Made by a program: the position numbers and the translations under genes. From NCBI RefSeq assembly GCF_003581645.1, contig NZ_QXFK01000014.1, positions 186,001-250,000 of the forward strand: a stretch of DNA of 64,000 bases, written 5' to 3'. Below the pieces are notes generated by a model, which worked only from the letters and a program-made list of their open reading frames with translations, was not told where the DNA came from and did not search any database. Shown here piece after piece: positions 9,018 through 19,098 of the stretch. This stretch comes from Pelagerythrobacter aerophilus (GTDB taxonomy: Bacteria > Pseudomonadota > Alphaproteobacteria > Sphingomonadales > Sphingomonadaceae). Each line of letters opens with the position of its first letter. Position 1 is the stretch's first letter.

Positions 9018-10304
9018 TCAGCGCTTCTCGACCGGAACGTAGTCGCGCTCTGTCGGGCCGGTGTAGAGCTGACGTGGGCGGCCGATGACCTGGCCGGGAT
9101 CCGAGATCATCTCGTTCCACTGCGCGACCCAGCCAACCGTGCGAGCCAGCGCGAAGAGGGCGGTGAACATCGTGGTCGGGAAGCCGATCGCCGAAAGGAT
9201 GATGCCCGAGTAGAAGTCCACGTTCGGGAAGAGCTTCTTTTCCTTGAAGTAATCGTCGCTCAGCGCGATTTCTTCGAGCCGCAGCGCAGTCTCGAACACC
9301 GGATCGGTGACCTTGAGCGCTTCGAACACCTCACGCACCGTCTTCTGCATCACCGTCGCGCGCGGATCGTAGTTCTTGTAGACGCGGTGACCGAAGCCCA
9401 TCAGGCGGAACGGGTCGTTCTTGTCCTTGGCCCGCTCGATATAATGCGGAATGCGATCGGGCGTGCCGATCTCGTGCAGCATGTTGAGCGCCGCCTCGTT
9501 CGCTCCCCCGTGCGCCGGGCCCCAAAGGCAGGCGATACCGGCCGCGACGCAGGCGAAGGGATTGGCCCCGGACGAACCAGCGAGCCGGACGGTGGAAGTC
9601 GACGCGTTCTGCTCGTGATCGGCGTGGAGGATGAAGATCCGGTCCATCGCCTTTTCGACCGCGGGATGCAGCTCATATTCCTCGGCCGGAACACCGAACG
9701 TCATGCGCAGGAAGTTGCCGGTGTAGCTCAGATCGTTCTGCGGATAGAGGAACGGCTGACCAATCGAGTACTTGTAAGCCATCGCCGCGATCGTCGGCAT
9801 CTTCGCGATCAGGCGATGGCTCGAGATCTTGCGATGCTCGGGGTCGGAGATGTCGGTGCTGTCGTGATAGAAAGCCGACAGAGCGCCCACGACGCCGCAC
9901 ATGATCGCCATCGGGTGGGCATCGCGGCGGAATCCGCGATAGAACGTCGCAAGCTGCTCGTGCAGCATCGTATGGCGGGTGATCGTGTAGTTGAAATCGT
10001 CGAGCTCGTTCTGCGACGGCAGTTCGCCGTTCAGCATCAGGTAGGCGACTTCCATGAAGCTCGAATGTTCGGCGAGCTGCCCGATCGGGTAGCCGCGATG
10101 GAGCAGGACGCCTTCCTCGCCGTCGATGTAGGTCAGCGCGCTTTCGCAACTGGCGGTCGACTTGTAGCCCGGGTCGAAGGTGAAGAGGCCGGTGCTGCCA
10201 TAGAGCTTGCGGATGTCGACGACCTCCGGCCCCACGCTCCCCTGGAGCACTGGAAATTCATGGGTCTGGCCGCCCAGCTCGAGTTTCGCCTGCTTGTCCG
10301 CCAA
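9018..10304 (-). CDS. gltA: Citrate synthase (type II)
   Basis: 428 residues, the length of the hexameric Gram-negative citrate synthases. It condenses oxaloacetate and acetyl-CoA to citrate at the entry of the TCA cycle. Family motifs are clear: an N-terminal beta-strand domain, [20 protein letters not shown], the catalytic segment [14 protein letters not shown], and [14 protein letters not shown] with the second catalytic histidine. The start has GAGGAG eight bases upstream (AAGAGGAGAACGAATTTGG region read on the minus strand). It lies 21 bases downstream of gltX on the same strand and may share its transcript. The upstream partner of the same pathway, pyruvate dehydrogenase, is also in this window. 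Confidence 0.97.
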   Translation of the reverse strand: MADKQAKLELGGQTHEFPVLQGSVGPEVVDIRKLYGSTGLFTFDPGYKSTASCESALTYIDGEEGVLLHRGYPIGQLAEHSSFMEVAYLMLNGELPSQNELDDFNYTITRHTMLHEQLATFYRGFRRDAHPMAIMCGVVGALSAFYHDSTDISDPEHRKISSHRLIAKMPTIAAMAYKYSIGQPFLYPQNDLSYTGNFLRMTFGVPAEEYELHPAVEKAMDRIFILHADHEQNASTSTVRLAGSSGANPFACVAAGIACLWGPAHGGANEAALNMLHEIGTPDRIPHYIERAKDKNDPFRLMGFGHRVYKNYDPRATVMQKTVREVFEALKVTDPVFETALRLEEIALSDDYFKEKKLFPNVDFYSGIILSAIGFPTTMFTALFALARTVGWVAQWNEMISDPGQVIGRPRQLYTGPTERDYVPVEKR

Positions 10305-10325
10305 ATTCGTTCTCCTCTTTGATGC

Positions 10326-11738
10326 CTAGCCCTGCTTCGCCGGAGCGGTCTGCGCGTCGATCCGCGCAAGCGCCTCTTCCCGCCCGAGCAGGACCAGCAC
10401 ATCGAAAATACCCGGGGACGTGGTTGTCCCGGTCAGCGCTGCGCGCATGGGTTGCGCGAGCTTGCCGAGGCCCAGTTCGAGCTCTTCGGCGAGTGATTTG
10501 GTAGTGGCTTCGAGAGCCTCGATTGTCCAGTTCTTTTCGGCTCGCAAACGATCGGCAATTCGACCTAAAATTGCGCGCGCATCGCCATCGAGCAGCGTTT
10601 CGGCCTTTTCCGTCAGTGCGAGCGGGCGGGTCTTGAACAGAAACGCCGCGCCCTCAGCCAACTCATCGAGATCGCGCGCGCGGGTCTTGAGCACGGGCAT
10701 GGCCTGCGCGAGCAGCGCCTCGTCGGCGTTCGTTCCCATCCGATCCGCCACCAGCTTCGCGAGCCGCGCATCGTCAGCCTCGCGGATATAGTGGCCGTTG
10801 AGGTTCTGGAGCTTCTTCAGATCGAACCGCGAAGGGCTCTTGCCCACACCGTCGAGATCGAACAGCGCGATCGCTTCCTCGCGCGTGATCTCCTCGCGAT
10901 CGCCGTGCCCCCAGCCGAGGCGGAGCAGATAGTTGAACAGCGCCTCGGGTAGAATGCCGAACTCGTCACGATAGGTTTCCGCGCCGAGCGCGCCGTGACG
11001 CTTGGACAGCTTGGCTCCGTCGCTGCCGTGGATCAGCGGAATATGAGCGTAGCTCGGCTCCGGCCAGTTCATCGCGCGATAGATCGGCAATTGGCGGAAG
11101 GCGTTGTTGAGGTGATCGTCACCGCGGATGACGTGGGTGACACCCATGTCGTGATCGTCCACCACCACCGCCAGCATGTAGGTCGGAGTGCCGTCGGCGC
11201 GCAGGAGGACGTAATCGTCGAGTTCCTCGTTGCGCACCGTCACTCGGCCCTGGACCCGGTCCTCGATCACCGTCTCGCCTTCATTCGGCGTCTTGAGCCG
11301 GACGACATAGGGTGCGCCGAGCGGAGCGTCGGCCGGATCGCGGTCGCGCCAGCGGCCGTCGTAACGCAGCGGCTGTTTGGCGGCGCGCTGTGCGGCGCGC
11401 ATTTCCTCGAGCTCCTCGGGCGTCGCATAGCACTTGTAGGCGTGCCCTGCGGCGAGGAGCTGCTCCGCTATTTCGACGTGGCGCGCGCCGCGTTCCGACT
11501 GGAACACGACGTCGTCGTCCCATTCGAGGCCGAGCCAGGCGAGCCCGTCGAGAATCGCATCGATCGCTTCCGGGGTAGAGCGCTTGCGGTCGGTATCCTC
11601 GATTCGGAGCAACGCCCTGCCGCCGTGATGGCGCGCGTAGAGCCAGTTGAACAGGGCCGTACGGGCGCCGCCGATATGCAGGAATCCGGTCGGCGATGGG
11701 GCGAAGCGCGTCACAACCTGTCCGCTATCGCTTGCCAT
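10326..11738 (-). CDS. gltX: Glutamyl-tRNA synthetase
   Basis: 470 residues, class I aminoacyl-tRNA synthetase that charges tRNA-Glu in the cytoplasm. The HIGH-type motif is [20 protein letters not shown] at about residues 21-40, preceded by [10 protein letters not shown], and the KMSKS-type motif is KLSKRHG near residue 250. The second half (anticodon-binding helical bundle) is complete. The start region overlaps the 5' end of the divergent ComEC gene's possible longer reading frame, so the two promoters must lie back to back in a very short stretch. Alphaproteobacteria often carry two gltX copies with different tRNA preference; a second copy is not in the window. Confidence 0.96.
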   Translation of the reverse strand: MASDSGQVVTRFAPSPTGFLHIGGARTALFNWLYARHHGGRALLRIEDTDRKRSTPEAIDAILDGLAWLGLEWDDDVVFQSERGARHVEIAEQLLAAGHAYKCYATPEELEEMRAAQRAAKQPLRYDGRWRDRDPADAPLGAPYVVRLKTPNEGETVIEDRVQGRVTVRNEELDDYVLLRADGTPTYMLAVVVDDHDMGVTHVIRGDDHLNNAFRQLPIYRAMNWPEPSYAHIPLIHGSDGAKLSKRHGALGAETYRDEFGILPEALFNYLLRLGWGHGDREEITREEAIALFDLDGVGKSPSRFDLKKLQNLNGHYIREADDARLAKLVADRMGTNADEALLAQAMPVLKTRARDLDELAEGAAFLFKTRPLALTEKAETLLDGDARAILGRIADRLRAEKNWTIEALEATTKSLAEELELGLGKLAQPMRAALTGTTTSPGIFDVLVLLGREEALARIDAQTAPAKQG

Positions 11739-11758
11739 ATCCGACGTGTTCCTTTCCT

Positions 11759-13945
11759 ATGTCTCCCATGGCGACGGGGGTGCCCGAAGTGCCGTTGGGG
11801 GGCGGGCCCGAGCGGGCCAATGCTGCAGCGCAGCGCAATTGGCGCAGCGCGGCGCGTTTGTCCAGTGCGGCGGATCGGATCGAGACGTTTCTCGCTGAGG
11901 CGGGATTCGATCGCGGGCCGTGGCTCGCGGTCGCCTTTGCCGCTGGGATCGGGGCTTGGTTCCGCCTCTCGATGCCTTGGCAGTGGCTTGCCGTTATCGC
12001 CCTTGCGATTCTCGCAGCGGTTGCCGCGCAAGCGCTGTGGCGAGACCGGGACGATCGCGCCAATCTCCGGCTGGCGGTGATTTCCCTGGCGATCGTGGTC
12101 GCGGCCGGCGTCGCGATCGTGTGGCTGCGATCTGCAGCTGCAGGGGCCGAACCGCTCCCTTCTCCACGGGTCGAGCGGATCGAAGCGCGGGTTCTCGAAC
12201 GGATCGATCAGCCGGCGGAAGACCGCCTGCGCCTCGTACTGGCGTACCGCGATGCAGAGGCGGGGCTTGCGCGAAAGGTGCGGGTCAACGTGCCGCTCGC
12301 GGCGGATCGGGAAGGATTGGCCGAAGGGGCGATCGTGCGCCTGCGAACTCGGTTGATGCCGCCGTCGCCCCCGATGCTGCCGGGTGGCTACGACTTTGCG
12401 CGCACCGCATGGTTCCAGGGACTTTCGGCGACGGGATCGCTGATCGGAGAGGTCGAGGTCGTGCAGTCCGGCCGGGACGCGAGCAGCCTCGCCGGGGTTC
12501 AGCGTGCGCTGGCCGCGCATGTGCGCGAGCGGTTGTCGGGCTCGCCGGGGACCATCGCGGCGGCATTCGCGAGCGGGGACCGAGGAGCCATAACCCGTGC
12601 CGACGAGGAGGCGATGCGCGATTCCGGATTGACGCACTTGCTGTCGATCAGCGGTCTTCACGTCAGCGCGGTGATCGCGGCGGCGTATCTTCTGTCAATC
12701 AAGCTGCTCGCGCTCTGGCCGTGGCTTGCGCTGCGGGTGCGGTTGCCGGTGCTTGCCGCCGCGATCGCCGCCGGTGCGGGCGTGGGATACACGCTGCTGA
12801 CCGGCGCGGAGGTGCCGACCGTGCGTAGTTGCATCGGGGCGGTGCTCGTCCTGATTGCGCTGGCGCTGGGGCGTGAGCCCTTGTCGATGAGAATGGTGGC
12901 GGTGGCCGCAATCGCCGTGCTCTTGCTGTGGCCTGAGTCGCTGGTGGGGCCGAGCTTCCAGATGAGCTTCGCGGCGGTGCTTGCGATCGTCGCTCTGCAC
13001 GGCAGCGAGCCGATGCAGGCTTTCCTTGCTCCGCGCGAGGAGAGTTGGGTGGTTCGGTTCGCACGGCGCGCCGTGATGCTGCTGATGATGGGTGTTGTGA
13101 TCGAGATCGCGCTGACGCCGATCGTGTTGTTCCATTTCCACCGCGCGGGCCTCTACGGCGCTGCGGCGAACGTAATCGCAATTCCGCTGGTCACTTTCAT
13201 ATCGATGCCGCTGATCGCGCTTGCCTTGCTGTTCGACCTTGTCGGGATGGGAGCGCCTTTGTGGTGGCTGGCCGGCAAGTCGCTCGAACTGCTGCTGGCC
13301 ATCGCGCACTTCACCGCTACGCAGCCGGGGGCGGTGAAGCTTGCGCCGCAAATGGATTTGGCAACCATCGCGCTATTCGTGATCGGAGGGCTGTGGTTGG
13401 CCCTCTGGCGCGGACGGACGCGGCTTCTCGGCCTTGCGCCCGCGGCTCTCGGGACGATTCTGCTGATCGGAACGCCCGCGCCGGACATGCTTATTTCGGG
13501 CGACGGACGGCATGTCGGAATTGCGGGGGAGGGCGCCCGGCTTCTGATGCTGCGCGACACCCGCAGCGAGTTCGCGCGCGACAATCTCCTGGAGCTCGCG
13601 GGACTGGAGGGCGAGCCGGTTCCGCTTGGCCGCTGGAATGGTGCGCGCTGCAGCCGCGACTTCTGCACGCTCGCGATCGACCGTGGCGAACGACGCTGGA
13701 CACTGTTGATGGCGCGCAGCCGCGACATGGTGGAGGAACGCGCGCTCGCCGCAGCCTGCGATCGCGCCGACATCGTCGTTGCCGATCGTTTCCTTCCGCG
13801 CAGTTGCCGCCCCCGTTGGCTAAAGGCCGATCGGCGCCTGCTCAGCCGGACGGGTGGGCTCGCGCTCTACCTCGACGAACCACGCATGCAGACGGTCGCC
13901 GAAGGGCAGGGCGAGCACGGCTGGTGGCGCGGCGCGGGTCGCTAG
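11759..13945 (+). CDS. comEC: ComEC/Rec2-family membrane protein without MBL domain
   Basis: 728 residues from the chosen ATG. ComEC forms the inner-membrane channel for single-stranded DNA uptake. Residues 25-100 hold several TM segments, followed by a DUF4131-like soluble part. The Competence domain starts at GDRGAITRADEEAMRDSGLT and has the signature LTHLLSISGLHVS, then about eight TM segments. The C-terminal 150 residues (from LISGDGRHVGIAG) are in the place of the metallo-beta-lactamase domain of Bacillus ComEC but lack any HxHxDH motif, as in many alphaproteobacterial homologues. The start is uncertain: ATGs at 11759 and 11768 both work, with no clear Shine-Dalgarno. It is divergent from gltX. 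Confidence 0.85.
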   Translation: MSPMATGVPEVPLGGGPERANAAAQRNWRSAARLSSAADRIETFLAEAGFDRGPWLAVAFAAGIGAWFRLSMPWQWLAVIALAILAAVAAQALWRDRDDRANLRLAVISLAIVVAAGVAIVWLRSAAAGAEPLPSPRVERIEARVLERIDQPAEDRLRLVLAYRDAEAGLARKVRVNVPLAADREGLAEGAIVRLRTRLMPPSPPMLPGGYDFARTAWFQGLSATGSLIGEVEVVQSGRDASSLAGVQRALAAHVRERLSGSPGTIAAAFASGDRGAITRADEEAMRDSGLTHLLSISGLHVSAVIAAAYLLSIKLLALWPWLALRVRLPVLAAAIAAGAGVGYTLLTGAEVPTVRSCIGAVLVLIALALGREPLSMRMVAVAAIAVLLLWPESLVGPSFQMSFAAVLAIVALHGSEPMQAFLAPREESWVVRFARRAVMLLMMGVVIEIALTPIVLFHFHRAGLYGAAANVIAIPLVTFISMPLIALALLFDLVGMGAPLWWLAGKSLELLLAIAHFTATQPGAVKLAPQMDLATIALFVIGGLWLALWRGRTRLLGLAPAALGTILLIGTPAPDMLISGDGRHVGIAGEGARLLMLRDTRSEFARDNLLELAGLEGEPVPLGRWNGARCSRDFCTLAIDRGERRWTLLMARSRDMVEERALAAACDRADIVVADRFLPRSCRPRWLKADRRLLSRTGGLALYLDEPRMQTVAEGQGEHGWWRGAGR

Positions 13946-13979
13946 ATCAACGATCGAGCCGCCGCCGTACTCTCAGGGA

Positions 13980-14666
13980 TCAGTGATAACGGCGCAGCAG
14001 CCCCGAAAGCTTTCCCTGCACCTGAACCTCATCCGGCCGATAGATCTGCGGCTCGTAGGTGCCATTGGCGGGATCGAGCCGGACCATCCCGTTCTCGCGG
14101 CGCAGATATTTGAGTGTCGCTTCTTCATTGCGCACGAGGGCCACCACGATCTCGCCGTCTCGCGCCACATCGGTACGGCGCACGAGCGCGAAATCACCGT
14201 CGAAAATACCCGCTTCGATCATCGAATCGCCAGACACTTCGAGCGCATAGTGCTCGCCCGGTCCAAGCAGCGCAGCCGGGACCGGCAAGCTGCTCTGCCC
14301 CTCGATCGCCTCGATCGGAACGCCCGCAGCGATGCGCCCGTGGAGCGGAACTTCGATTACGTCGTTGGCAGGTCGTGGCTGCGCAGGGGGCGCGACCCGA
14401 TGCAGATCGATGACGTTGTCGCCTCTCGCGCTGCGCGCGACGGGTGTTGCATCTTCGGGCTGCTTGAGCACTTCGAGCGCACGGGCGCGGTTGGGAAGGC
14501 GGCGGATAAAGCCGCGTTCCTCGAGCGCCGAGATCAACCGATGGACGCCTGACTTGCTCTTGAGATCGAGCGCTTCCTTCATCTCCTCGAACGAAGGGGA
14601 AATGCCGGTCTCTTCCAGTCGCTGCTGGATGAAGCGGATCAACTCGTGCTGCTTTGCCGTCAGCAT
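13980..14666 (-). CDS. lexA: LexA repressor (SOS response)
   Basis: 228 residues. The N-terminal winged helix (residues 1-65, [20 protein letters not shown] as recognition part) binds SOS operators. The C-terminal S24-type protease domain has the self-cleavage Ala-Gly in [11 protein letters not shown], the catalytic serine in SGDSMIEAG and the lysine in [11 protein letters not shown]. RecA filaments on damaged DNA trigger self-cleavage. The start has GAGGAG eight bases upstream. Its own promoter contains a perfect alphaproteobacterial LexA box, so it is autoregulated. It is convergent with comEC (34-base gap) and downstream of trpC on the same strand, but has its own promoter. Confidence 0.97.
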   Translation of the reverse strand: MLTAKQHELIRFIQQRLEETGISPSFEEMKEALDLKSKSGVHRLISALEERGFIRRLPNRARALEVLKQPEDATPVARSARGDNVIDLHRVAPPAQPRPANDVIEVPLHGRIAAGVPIEAIEGQSSLPVPAALLGPGEHYALEVSGDSMIEAGIFDGDFALVRRTDVARDGEIVVALVRNEEATLKYLRRENGMVRLDPANGTYEPQIYRPDEVQVQGKLSGLLRRYH

Positions 14667-14708
14667 GGCGAAGTCTCCTCGGTCGCCTGATATGCTCGCT
14701 CAGGTTGC

Positions 14709-14751
14709 GAACGAATGCGGAACAACTAGGCAACCAATTTGGTGAAGTCAA
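14709..14751 (-). promoter_or_regulatory. lexA promoter with LexA operator
   Basis: Read on the minus strand, a -35 box TTGACT (14746-14751) is followed after 17 bases by TAGTTG (14723-14728). Immediately after is GTTCCGCATTCGTTC (14709-14723), an exact GTTC-N7-GTTC direct repeat, the LexA box of alphaproteobacteria. The operator touches the -10 box, so LexA binding would block the polymerase. Confidence 0.85.
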
Positions 14752-14814
14752 GCAATTCCGCCATTTTGGAGTCGATAACGGAGAACATCCGTTCCGCTTT
14801 CGTCTCCGACGCCC

Positions 14815-15600
14815 TCAACCGAGGAGAAGCCGCCGCGTCGCCTCGGTGAGATCGGGCTGCCGCATGAGGCTCTCGCCGACGAGGAAGCAACGCACACCCG
14901 CGCCGGCCAGGCGCTCGCAATCGGCATGATACTCGATCCCGCTCTCGCCCACCAAGAGCGCACCTTCGGGAGCGAGCGGTGCGAGACGTTCGGTCACTGC
15001 AAGATCGGTGCAGAAGGTCTTGAGATCGCGATTATTTATTCCGATGAGCCTCGAGCGCAACGCGCTTGCCCGCTCCATCTCCGCCTCGTCGTGAACTTCG
15101 ACCAGCACATCCATGCCGCGCTCGAGTGCCGCCGCCTCGATCTCGGCCATCGCGCCATCGTCAAGCGCGGCCACGATGATCAGAATCGCGTCAGCGCCGA
15201 TCGCGCGCGCCTCTGCGACTTGCCAGGGATCAACCATGAAGTCCTTGCGCAGCACCGGCAGATCGCAGGCCGCGCGTGCATCCATCAGAAAATCCTCGTG
15301 CCCTTGAAAATAGGGCGCATCGGTCAAGACGGAAAGGCAGGCGGCGGCGCCTGACTGGTACGCCAGAGCATGTTCCGCCGGGCGGAAATCGGCGCGGATC
15401 AGACCCTTGGATGGCGAAGCTTTCTTGATTTCGGCGATCAGACCGAAGCCGGTGCGCGCTTTGGCCGCAAGCGCCTCGGCAAAGCCTCGTGGCGGCTCGA
15501 CATCCAGTGCCGCACGGTCGAGATCTTCGATCGTGGCGAGCCCCTTGCGAGCGGCGACTTCCTCTCGCTTCGTGGCGCAGATTTCGTCGAGCTTGTTCAT
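14815..15600 (-). CDS. trpC: Indole-3-glycerol phosphate synthase
   Basis: 261 residues, a TIM-barrel enzyme making indole-3-glycerol phosphate from CdRP in tryptophan synthesis. Motifs include [14 protein letters not shown] (catalytic lysine and substrate loop), [36 protein letters not shown] and VGESGI. It starts [15 protein letters not shown], a typical N-terminus. It is the last gene of the trp cluster here, 41 bases after trpD; trpF, trpB and trpA are absent from the window. In several sphingomonads I recall moaC and moeA between trpC and lexA; here lexA follows directly. Confidence 0.96.
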   Translation of the reverse strand: MNKLDEICATKREEVAARKGLATIEDLDRAALDVEPPRGFAEALAAKARTGFGLIAEIKKASPSKGLIRADFRPAEHALAYQSGAAACLSVLTDAPYFQGHEDFLMDARAACDLPVLRKDFMVDPWQVAEARAIGADAILIIVAALDDGAMAEIEAAALERGMDVLVEVHDEAEMERASALRSRLIGINNRDLKTFCTDLAVTERLAPLAPEGALLVGESGIEYHADCERLAGAGVRCFLVGESLMRQPDLTEATRRLLLG

Positions 15601-15641
15601 TATCCGGTCCTGTGTGGCAGGCTTGCGTTCGATCGCGCGAT

Positions 15642-16634
15642 CTACCGCGCCATTTCGATCCAGCGGTCGAGCAGGGTGCCTGCGCTTCCGCTATCGAGCG
15701 ACTCCGCGGCGACCGCGACGCCTTCCTCCCATCCCTGGACCGCACCCGCAACGATCAGCGTGGCCGCGGCGTTGAGCAACACGGCGTCGCGGTAGGGCCC
15801 AGGCGAGCCCATCAGCAGCGCTTTGAGCGCCCGGGCGTTATGCAGCGCATCACCGCCGCGAATCGCTTCGACCGGAGCATTCGGCAGGCCTGCCATGGAG
15901 GCATCGACCCGGCGCATCTCGAAGTCGTCACCGACCACGTCCGCCACTTCGTTGCCGCCGGCAAGGCTCAGCTCGTCGAGCCCCTCGTCGCCCGAGGCAA
16001 TAAAGGTACGCTCGGTCCCCAGCTTGGCTTTGGCCGCCGCATAGATCGGCACGTAACCGGGGCGCGCGATGCCGATCAACTGCCGGCGCACCCCGGCGGG
16101 GTTCGACAACGGGCCCATGAGATTGAAGATCGTGCGCCGTCCGAGCCGTTGCCGGAGAGGCTGGATGCGCCCCATGGCGGGGTGATGGTTCTTCGCGAAG
16201 AGGAAACAGATGCCCAGTTCGGCCAGCGTCCTCTCGGCAGTGTTCCCAGCCGCCGCCATGTCGAGCCCGAGCGCTTCCAGCGTATCCGCCGCACCGGATT
16301 TGCTGCTCGCCGCGCGATTGCCGTGTTTGGCGACCGGAACGCCTGCCGCCGCCACGACGAGGCTGACTGCGGTCGAGACATTGAGCGTGTGATGACCGTC
16401 GCCCCCGGTGCCGCAGCAATCGACGGCATTCTCTGGTGCCGCGACCGGGATCATTCGTGCTCGGAGTGCCCGCGCCGCACCGGCGATTTCGTCCGCCGTT
16501 TCGCTGCGCTCCGTGATCTCGATAAGAAAGCGCGCGATCTCCTCCTCGCTGGTCTCGCCGTCGAGGATCCAGCCGAAGACCTCCTCCGCCTCGGTTTCCG
16601 AAAGGTGCGGCTCTGCCTGCGGGAGCGTCTTCAT
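15642..16634 (-). CDS. trpD: Anthranilate phosphoribosyltransferase
   Basis: 330 residues. It transfers phosphoribose from PRPP to anthranilate. The glycine-rich PRPP loop is [16 protein letters not shown] near residue 73, followed by [23 protein letters not shown], of which KHGNR and SSKSGAAD are family signatures, and [12 protein letters not shown] further on. The start ATG overlaps the trpG stop (ATGA), which supports translational coupling and fixes the start. Length is normal for the family. Confidence 0.96.
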   Translation of the reverse strand: MKTLPQAEPHLSETEAEEVFGWILDGETSEEEIARFLIEITERSETADEIAGAARALRARMIPVAAPENAVDCCGTGGDGHHTLNVSTAVSLVVAAAGVPVAKHGNRAASSKSGAADTLEALGLDMAAAGNTAERTLAELGICFLFAKNHHPAMGRIQPLRQRLGRRTIFNLMGPLSNPAGVRRQLIGIARPGYVPIYAAAKAKLGTERTFIASGDEGLDELSLAGGNEVADVVGDDFEMRRVDASMAGLPNAPVEAIRGGDALHNARALKALLMGSPGPYRDAVLLNAAATLIVAGAVQGWEEGVAVAAESLDSGSAGTLLDRWIEMAR

Positions 16635-17245
16635 GCCGGCACCTTCGCGTCGATTCCGCAGATCGCGAGGAAGTTGGCGAGCAGCGCGTGGCCGTGCTCG
16701 GTGGCAATGCTTTCCGGGTGGAACTGTACCCCGTGGATAGGCAGCTCGACGTGACGGAAGCCCATCACGCTCGTGCCGTCGAGCCCCGGCGTCTCGCTGG
16801 TCGCGTTGGCCACCAGAGCCTCGGGGACATCCTCGACGATCAGGGAATGATAGCGGGTCGCGGTGAAGGGCGACGGCAGGCCGGCGAATATACCGCTACC
16901 GTCGTGCTCGACCGGCGAGGTCTTGCCATGCATCAAGCCGCCGCGCACCACGCGCCCGCCGAAATGCTGCCCGACCGCCTGGTGCCCCAGGCACACACCG
17001 AGCAGAGGTATGCCGGCGTCTGCGCAGGCACCGACGAGATCGAGGCTGATCCCGGCTTCGTTCGGTGTGCAAGGTCCGGGCGAGATCAGCACGCCCGCCG
17101 GCCCGCTCGCGACCGCCTCCGCCGCCGTCAGCGCATCGTTGCGCTCGACGCGAACCTCGGCGCCCAGTTCCATCAGGTAGTGGACCAGATTGAAGGTGAA
17201 GCTGTCGTAATTGTCGATGACGAGTATGTCGGGTCGTGCGGTCAT
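16631..17245 (-). CDS. trpG: Anthranilate synthase component II (glutamine amidotransferase)
   Basis: 204 residues from the ATG with GAAGG seven bases upstream; a longer frame exists but starts with atypical sequence. It supplies ammonia from glutamine to TrpE, or possibly to PabB, since this subunit is often shared. The N-terminus is [18 protein letters not shown]. The catalytic cysteine is in [13 protein letters not shown], and the His and Glu lie in [10 protein letters not shown]. The stop overlaps the trpD start (ATGA). It is separated from trpE by two unrelated genes, a lipoprotein glycosidase and an aminopeptidase. Confidence 0.95.
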   Translation of the reverse strand: MTARPDILVIDNYDSFTFNLVHYLMELGAEVRVERNDALTAAEAVASGPAGVLISPGPCTPNEAGISLDLVGACADAGIPLLGVCLGHQAVGQHFGGRVVRGGLMHGKTSPVEHDGSGIFAGLPSPFTATRYHSLIVEDVPEALVANATSETPGLDGTSVMGFRHVELPIHGVQFHPESIATEHGHALLANFLAICGIDAKVPA

Positions 17246-17293
17246 AGCGCGGCCTTCGCCATTCGGGCGCCCTCGATCAAGCAAGTTAAGCTA

Positions 17294-18262
17294 TCAGCCG
17301 CTCTTTCCCGCGAACCGGTCGCTGGCGCGGACGAGGCCATCGGTGATGCCGGGCTCGGTAAACAAGTGCCCGCCGTCCGGCACGATCTGCAGGTCTACTT
17401 CGGGCCACGCCTGCTTGAGCGCCCACGCCGCGGCAGGGGGAGTGCAGCAGTCGTGCCGCCCCTGCACGATTACGCCGGGGATGCCTTTCAATCGATGCGC
17501 GTTGGCGAGGAGTTGGCCTTCCTCGAGCCAGCACTTGTGGCGGAAGTAGTGGTTCTCGATCCGGGCGATGGCGATCGCATGATCGTCTTCGGTGAACTCC
17601 TCGAGCATTGCGGGATCGGGCAGGAGGGTCACCGTCATACCCTCCCACGTGCTCCACGCTTTCGCAGCGGCGAGTTTCGTGGGGTGATCGTCGCTGGTGA
17701 GGCGGCGGTGATAGGCCTCGACGACGTCGTCCCGCTCGTCCTCGGGTATCAGCCCGATGAAGTCCGCCCAGGCTTCCGGATAGAGCTCGCTCGCACCGTA
17801 AGTGTAGAGCCAGTCGAGTTCGGCCTGGCTCGACAGGAAGATGCCGCGCAACACGAGTTCGCTGACGCGCTCGGGATGTGTTTGCGCATACGAGAGGGCC
17901 AGGGTCGAACCCCAGCTTCCCCCGAAGACCTGCCATGTCTCGTGCCCGCACATCTCGCGCAGGCGCTCCATGTCGGCGACGATGTCCCAAGTCGTATTGT
18001 GCTCCAGACTCGCGAAAGGCGTGGAGCGGCCGCAGCCGCGCTGATCGAACAGCAGCACGTCGTAGAGCGCCGGGTCCCATTGGCGGCGCTGCGTATCGCT
18101 GCTGCCGGAACCCGGGCCGCCGTGGAGAAAGACTGCCGGCTTGGCGCCGCGCGTGCCGACGCGCTCCCAGTAGATCGTGTGGCCGTCGCCGACATCGAGC
18201 GTTCCGGTCTCGTACGGCTCGATGGGTGGGTAGAGAGTGCGCTCGTATGCAATCCGGATCAT
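17294..18262 (-). CDS. pip: Proline iminopeptidase (alpha/beta hydrolase)
   Basis: 322 residues, S33-type peptidase that removes N-terminal proline from peptides. Motifs: oxyanion segment HGGPGSGSS, FDQRGCGRSTPF, nucleophile elbow GGSWGSTLAL, the acid in VQGRHDCCTPP and the histidine in VPDGGHLFTEPG. It starts MIRIAYERTLYPPIEPYETG, typical of the family. The ATG overlaps the stop of the upstream lipoprotein gene (ATGA). It sits between trpE and trpG in one tightly packed strand, which is an odd place; I see no metabolic reason, so it may simply share the transcript. Confidence 0.93.
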   Translation of the reverse strand: MIRIAYERTLYPPIEPYETGTLDVGDGHTIYWERVGTRGAKPAVFLHGGPGSGSSDTQRRQWDPALYDVLLFDQRGCGRSTPFASLEHNTTWDIVADMERLREMCGHETWQVFGGSWGSTLALSYAQTHPERVSELVLRGIFLSSQAELDWLYTYGASELYPEAWADFIGLIPEDERDDVVEAYHRRLTSDDHPTKLAAAKAWSTWEGMTVTLLPDPAMLEEFTEDDHAIAIARIENHYFRHKCWLEEGQLLANAHRLKGIPGVIVQGRHDCCTPPAAAWALKQAWPEVDLQIVPDGGHLFTEPGITDGLVRASDRFAGKSG

Positions 18263-19098
18263 GGCTTGTCCTTGTGCTCGACTACGATCATCGGCCCGAT
18301 CGGTGCCCGGTTGTCGAGACGATCGGTGGCGGGGTTCCAAAGCGCACTGACGCTACCGTCGAGGAACAATGCGTCGGGCGTCTTGAGAACGTCGCGGAAG
18401 TAACGCGCGAGGACGCCGAAGCTTACCGGTCCATCGGAGATGACGAAGTGGGCGCGACCCTGTGCGTCTATGCCGACGCCGTTGCGGATCGCCTTGCTCG
18501 GCCCGTCCTCCGAAATCTTGGGATGCAACTTGCCCTTGATCACGAGCATCGGGCCGCTCTGGGTGCCGAAGTCGGGGCGATCGCCGACGTTGGCGTAGAA
18601 ATCGTCCGCCGTACGGATCTGCCACTTGCCGCCGGTGCCGAAGAACACGCCATTCGGTTTCATGTGGAAATTGCCCGGCCCGTCCGCGCGGTTGAGCTCC
18701 TCAAGACGGTCGCCGTTCTCGACGTAGTAGCCGATCGGCTTGCCTTCGCCATCGTACATCCCGCCGTTCATCGCGAACGCGACCTTGGGCGCATCGTCGC
18801 TGCGAGCGGCGGCGAGCTTCGCCAAGCTGCGGTAGGGCGCGCCGTCGTCGGGTCCGAGATCGGTGAGAATGCGGTGCTTCGCGGGGTCGGCGAGGCAATG
18901 CGTAAAGGCCGCGCCTTCGAAGGTGACGCTCTCGCAGGCCGAAGCGACGCTCGGAGTCGGTGTGGGGGTTGGGGAAGGCGCGTCCGTTTTTTCAGCCACG
19001 CCGCTTCCAATTTCCGTGCGAATGACGGGTTCACCCGCCGGCTGCTTTTCGCACGCGGTGAGGGCAAGGAGCGCGGCGAGGGCGAGCAGACGTTTCAC
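18259..19098 (-). CDS. Phosphodiester glycosidase-family lipoprotein (NAGPA/DUF2233)
   Basis: 279 residues. The GTG start gives MKRLLALAALLALTACEKQ, a signal peptide with lipobox LTAC at residues 13-16, so the mature protein is probably a membrane-anchored periplasmic lipoprotein. A Pro/Thr-rich linker (residues 38-52) precedes the domain. FAMNGGMYD, GNFHMKPNGVFFG, QSGPMLVIKGKLHP, RNGVGID and ALFLDGSVSAL match the NAGPA/DUF2233 family, which cleaves sugar phosphodiesters. The substrate is unknown. The start overlaps the trpE stop (GTGA) and the stop overlaps the peptidase start, so it lies inside the trp transcript. Confidence 0.87.
   Translation of the reverse strand: MKRLLALAALLALTACEKQPAGEPVIRTEIGSGVAEKTDAPSPTPTPTPSVASACESVTFEGAAFTHCLADPAKHRILTDLGPDDGAPYRSLAKLAAARSDDAPKVAFAMNGGMYDGEGKPIGYYVENGDRLEELNRADGPGNFHMKPNGVFFGTGGKWQIRTADDFYANVGDRPDFGTQSGPMLVIKGKLHPKISEDGPSKAIRNGVGIDAQGRAHFVISDGPVSFGVLARYFRDVLKTPDALFLDGSVSALWNPATDRLDNRAPIGPMIVVEHKDKP

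Noticed and set aside
14783-14794. GAAC-ATCC-GTTC palindrome resembling a Gram-positive LexA box
   Set aside because: Alphaproteobacterial LexA uses a direct repeat, which is present at 14709-14723. This palindrome is between the trpC stop and the lexA promoter and has no gene start to control.
16688-18403. Long plus-strand open frame opposite trpG and the aminopeptidase
   Set aside because: It crosses two real genes on the other strand, each with full family motifs; its translation is basic/low-complexity and unlike any known protein.
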